From Cryobacterium breve (GTDB lineage Bacteria > Actinomycetota > Actinomycetes > Actinomycetales > Microbacteriaceae): a DNA stretch of 64,000 bases. The stretch is taken from the NCBI RefSeq assembly GCF_027594785.1, contig NZ_CP075584.1, forward strand, positions 248,001-312,000, in the 5' to 3' direction. The first letter of the stretch is position 1; each line of letters starts with the position of its first letter. Below the pieces are notes generated by a model that was not told the origin of the DNA, did no database searches, and was given only the letters and a program-made list of their open reading frames with translations. Of the stretch, positions 63,855 through 64,000 are shown one piece after another. A program made the position numbers and the translations under genes.

Positions 63855-64000
63855 ATGGTCACCCTAATTGGATCCAGTGCAGACCGGGGTGCGGCTCTAC
63901 CGCTGTAGTGGAACCCCGAACGGAAGCCGGTACCGCAATCGGACGCCCGCCGCACGAGCCGAACCCTGACTGAGCGCCCGACGTGAGTTGGGGATCCCTC

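Overview
The window is high-GC actinobacterial DNA. Dense GTG/TTG starts, ATGA/GTGA overlaps, actinobacterial versions of NarG, NirK, Hmp and the SufR-like regulators, and a PonA-type PBP suggest Micrococcales, probably Microbacteriaceae. This is inferred from gene content and style, not from a search. No phage or CRISPR locus is seen.

Layout. 0-5.3 kb: 3' end of a peptide-type ABC importer operon (two permeases, a double-ATPase protein, a third ATPase) running into a D-2-hydroxyacid dehydrogenase. 5.4-10.6 kb: tRNA-Asn, a degenerate histidine-kinase-like protein, AzlCD, peptide deformylase, a DMT-type membrane protein and a GT4 glycosyltransferase. 10.6-21.2 kb: tRNA-Met followed by a segment bounded by two 116-bp direct repeats (102/116 identical) that include the 3' part of the tRNA. 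It holds a diguanylate cyclase, a sulfide:quinone-reductase-like flavoprotein with CsoR/CstR-type operators, lgt, a ClC protein, a methyltransferase and a class A PBP. A wrecked integrase lies just beyond the second repeat. 21.2-25.1 kb: AraC regulator, SDR, agmatinase-family enzyme, an IS3 scrap and a dead DUF2249 gene.

25.2-46 kb is a nitrogen-oxide respiration island: NnrS-like membrane protein; a three-part membrane/cupredoxin/NirK copper nitrite reductase; a radical SAM/SPASM protein; three SufR/COG2345-type regulators with matching cysteine patterns; narGHJI; a short chlorite dismutase with the catalytic His/Arg pair; narK; hmp; moaA; a Rieske ferredoxin; DUF2249; and a Crp/Fnr regulator. 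Together they can reduce nitrate to nitrite to NO, detoxify NO, supply molybdopterin and possibly remove chlorite. narG and narK share an upstream motif at almost the same distance from their starts. 46-58 kb is metal-related: CopZ-like chaperone, P1B-type ATPase, a giant 1,867-residue secreted multicopper oxidase, CopCD and a two-component system. 58.5-64 kb: Ca2+/cation antiporter, an encapsulated-ferritin-like protein without visible encapsulin, G6PDH, a GH15/permease chimera and an unknown protein.

A strong non-biological signal runs through the window. Eleven frameshifts, on both strands, are each explained by one extra base at the same place in GAGCT(G/C), and three or four more lie in homopolymers. 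Correcting each one restores a full-length reading frame, so most 'pseudogenes' in the left half are probably intact genes in the living organism.
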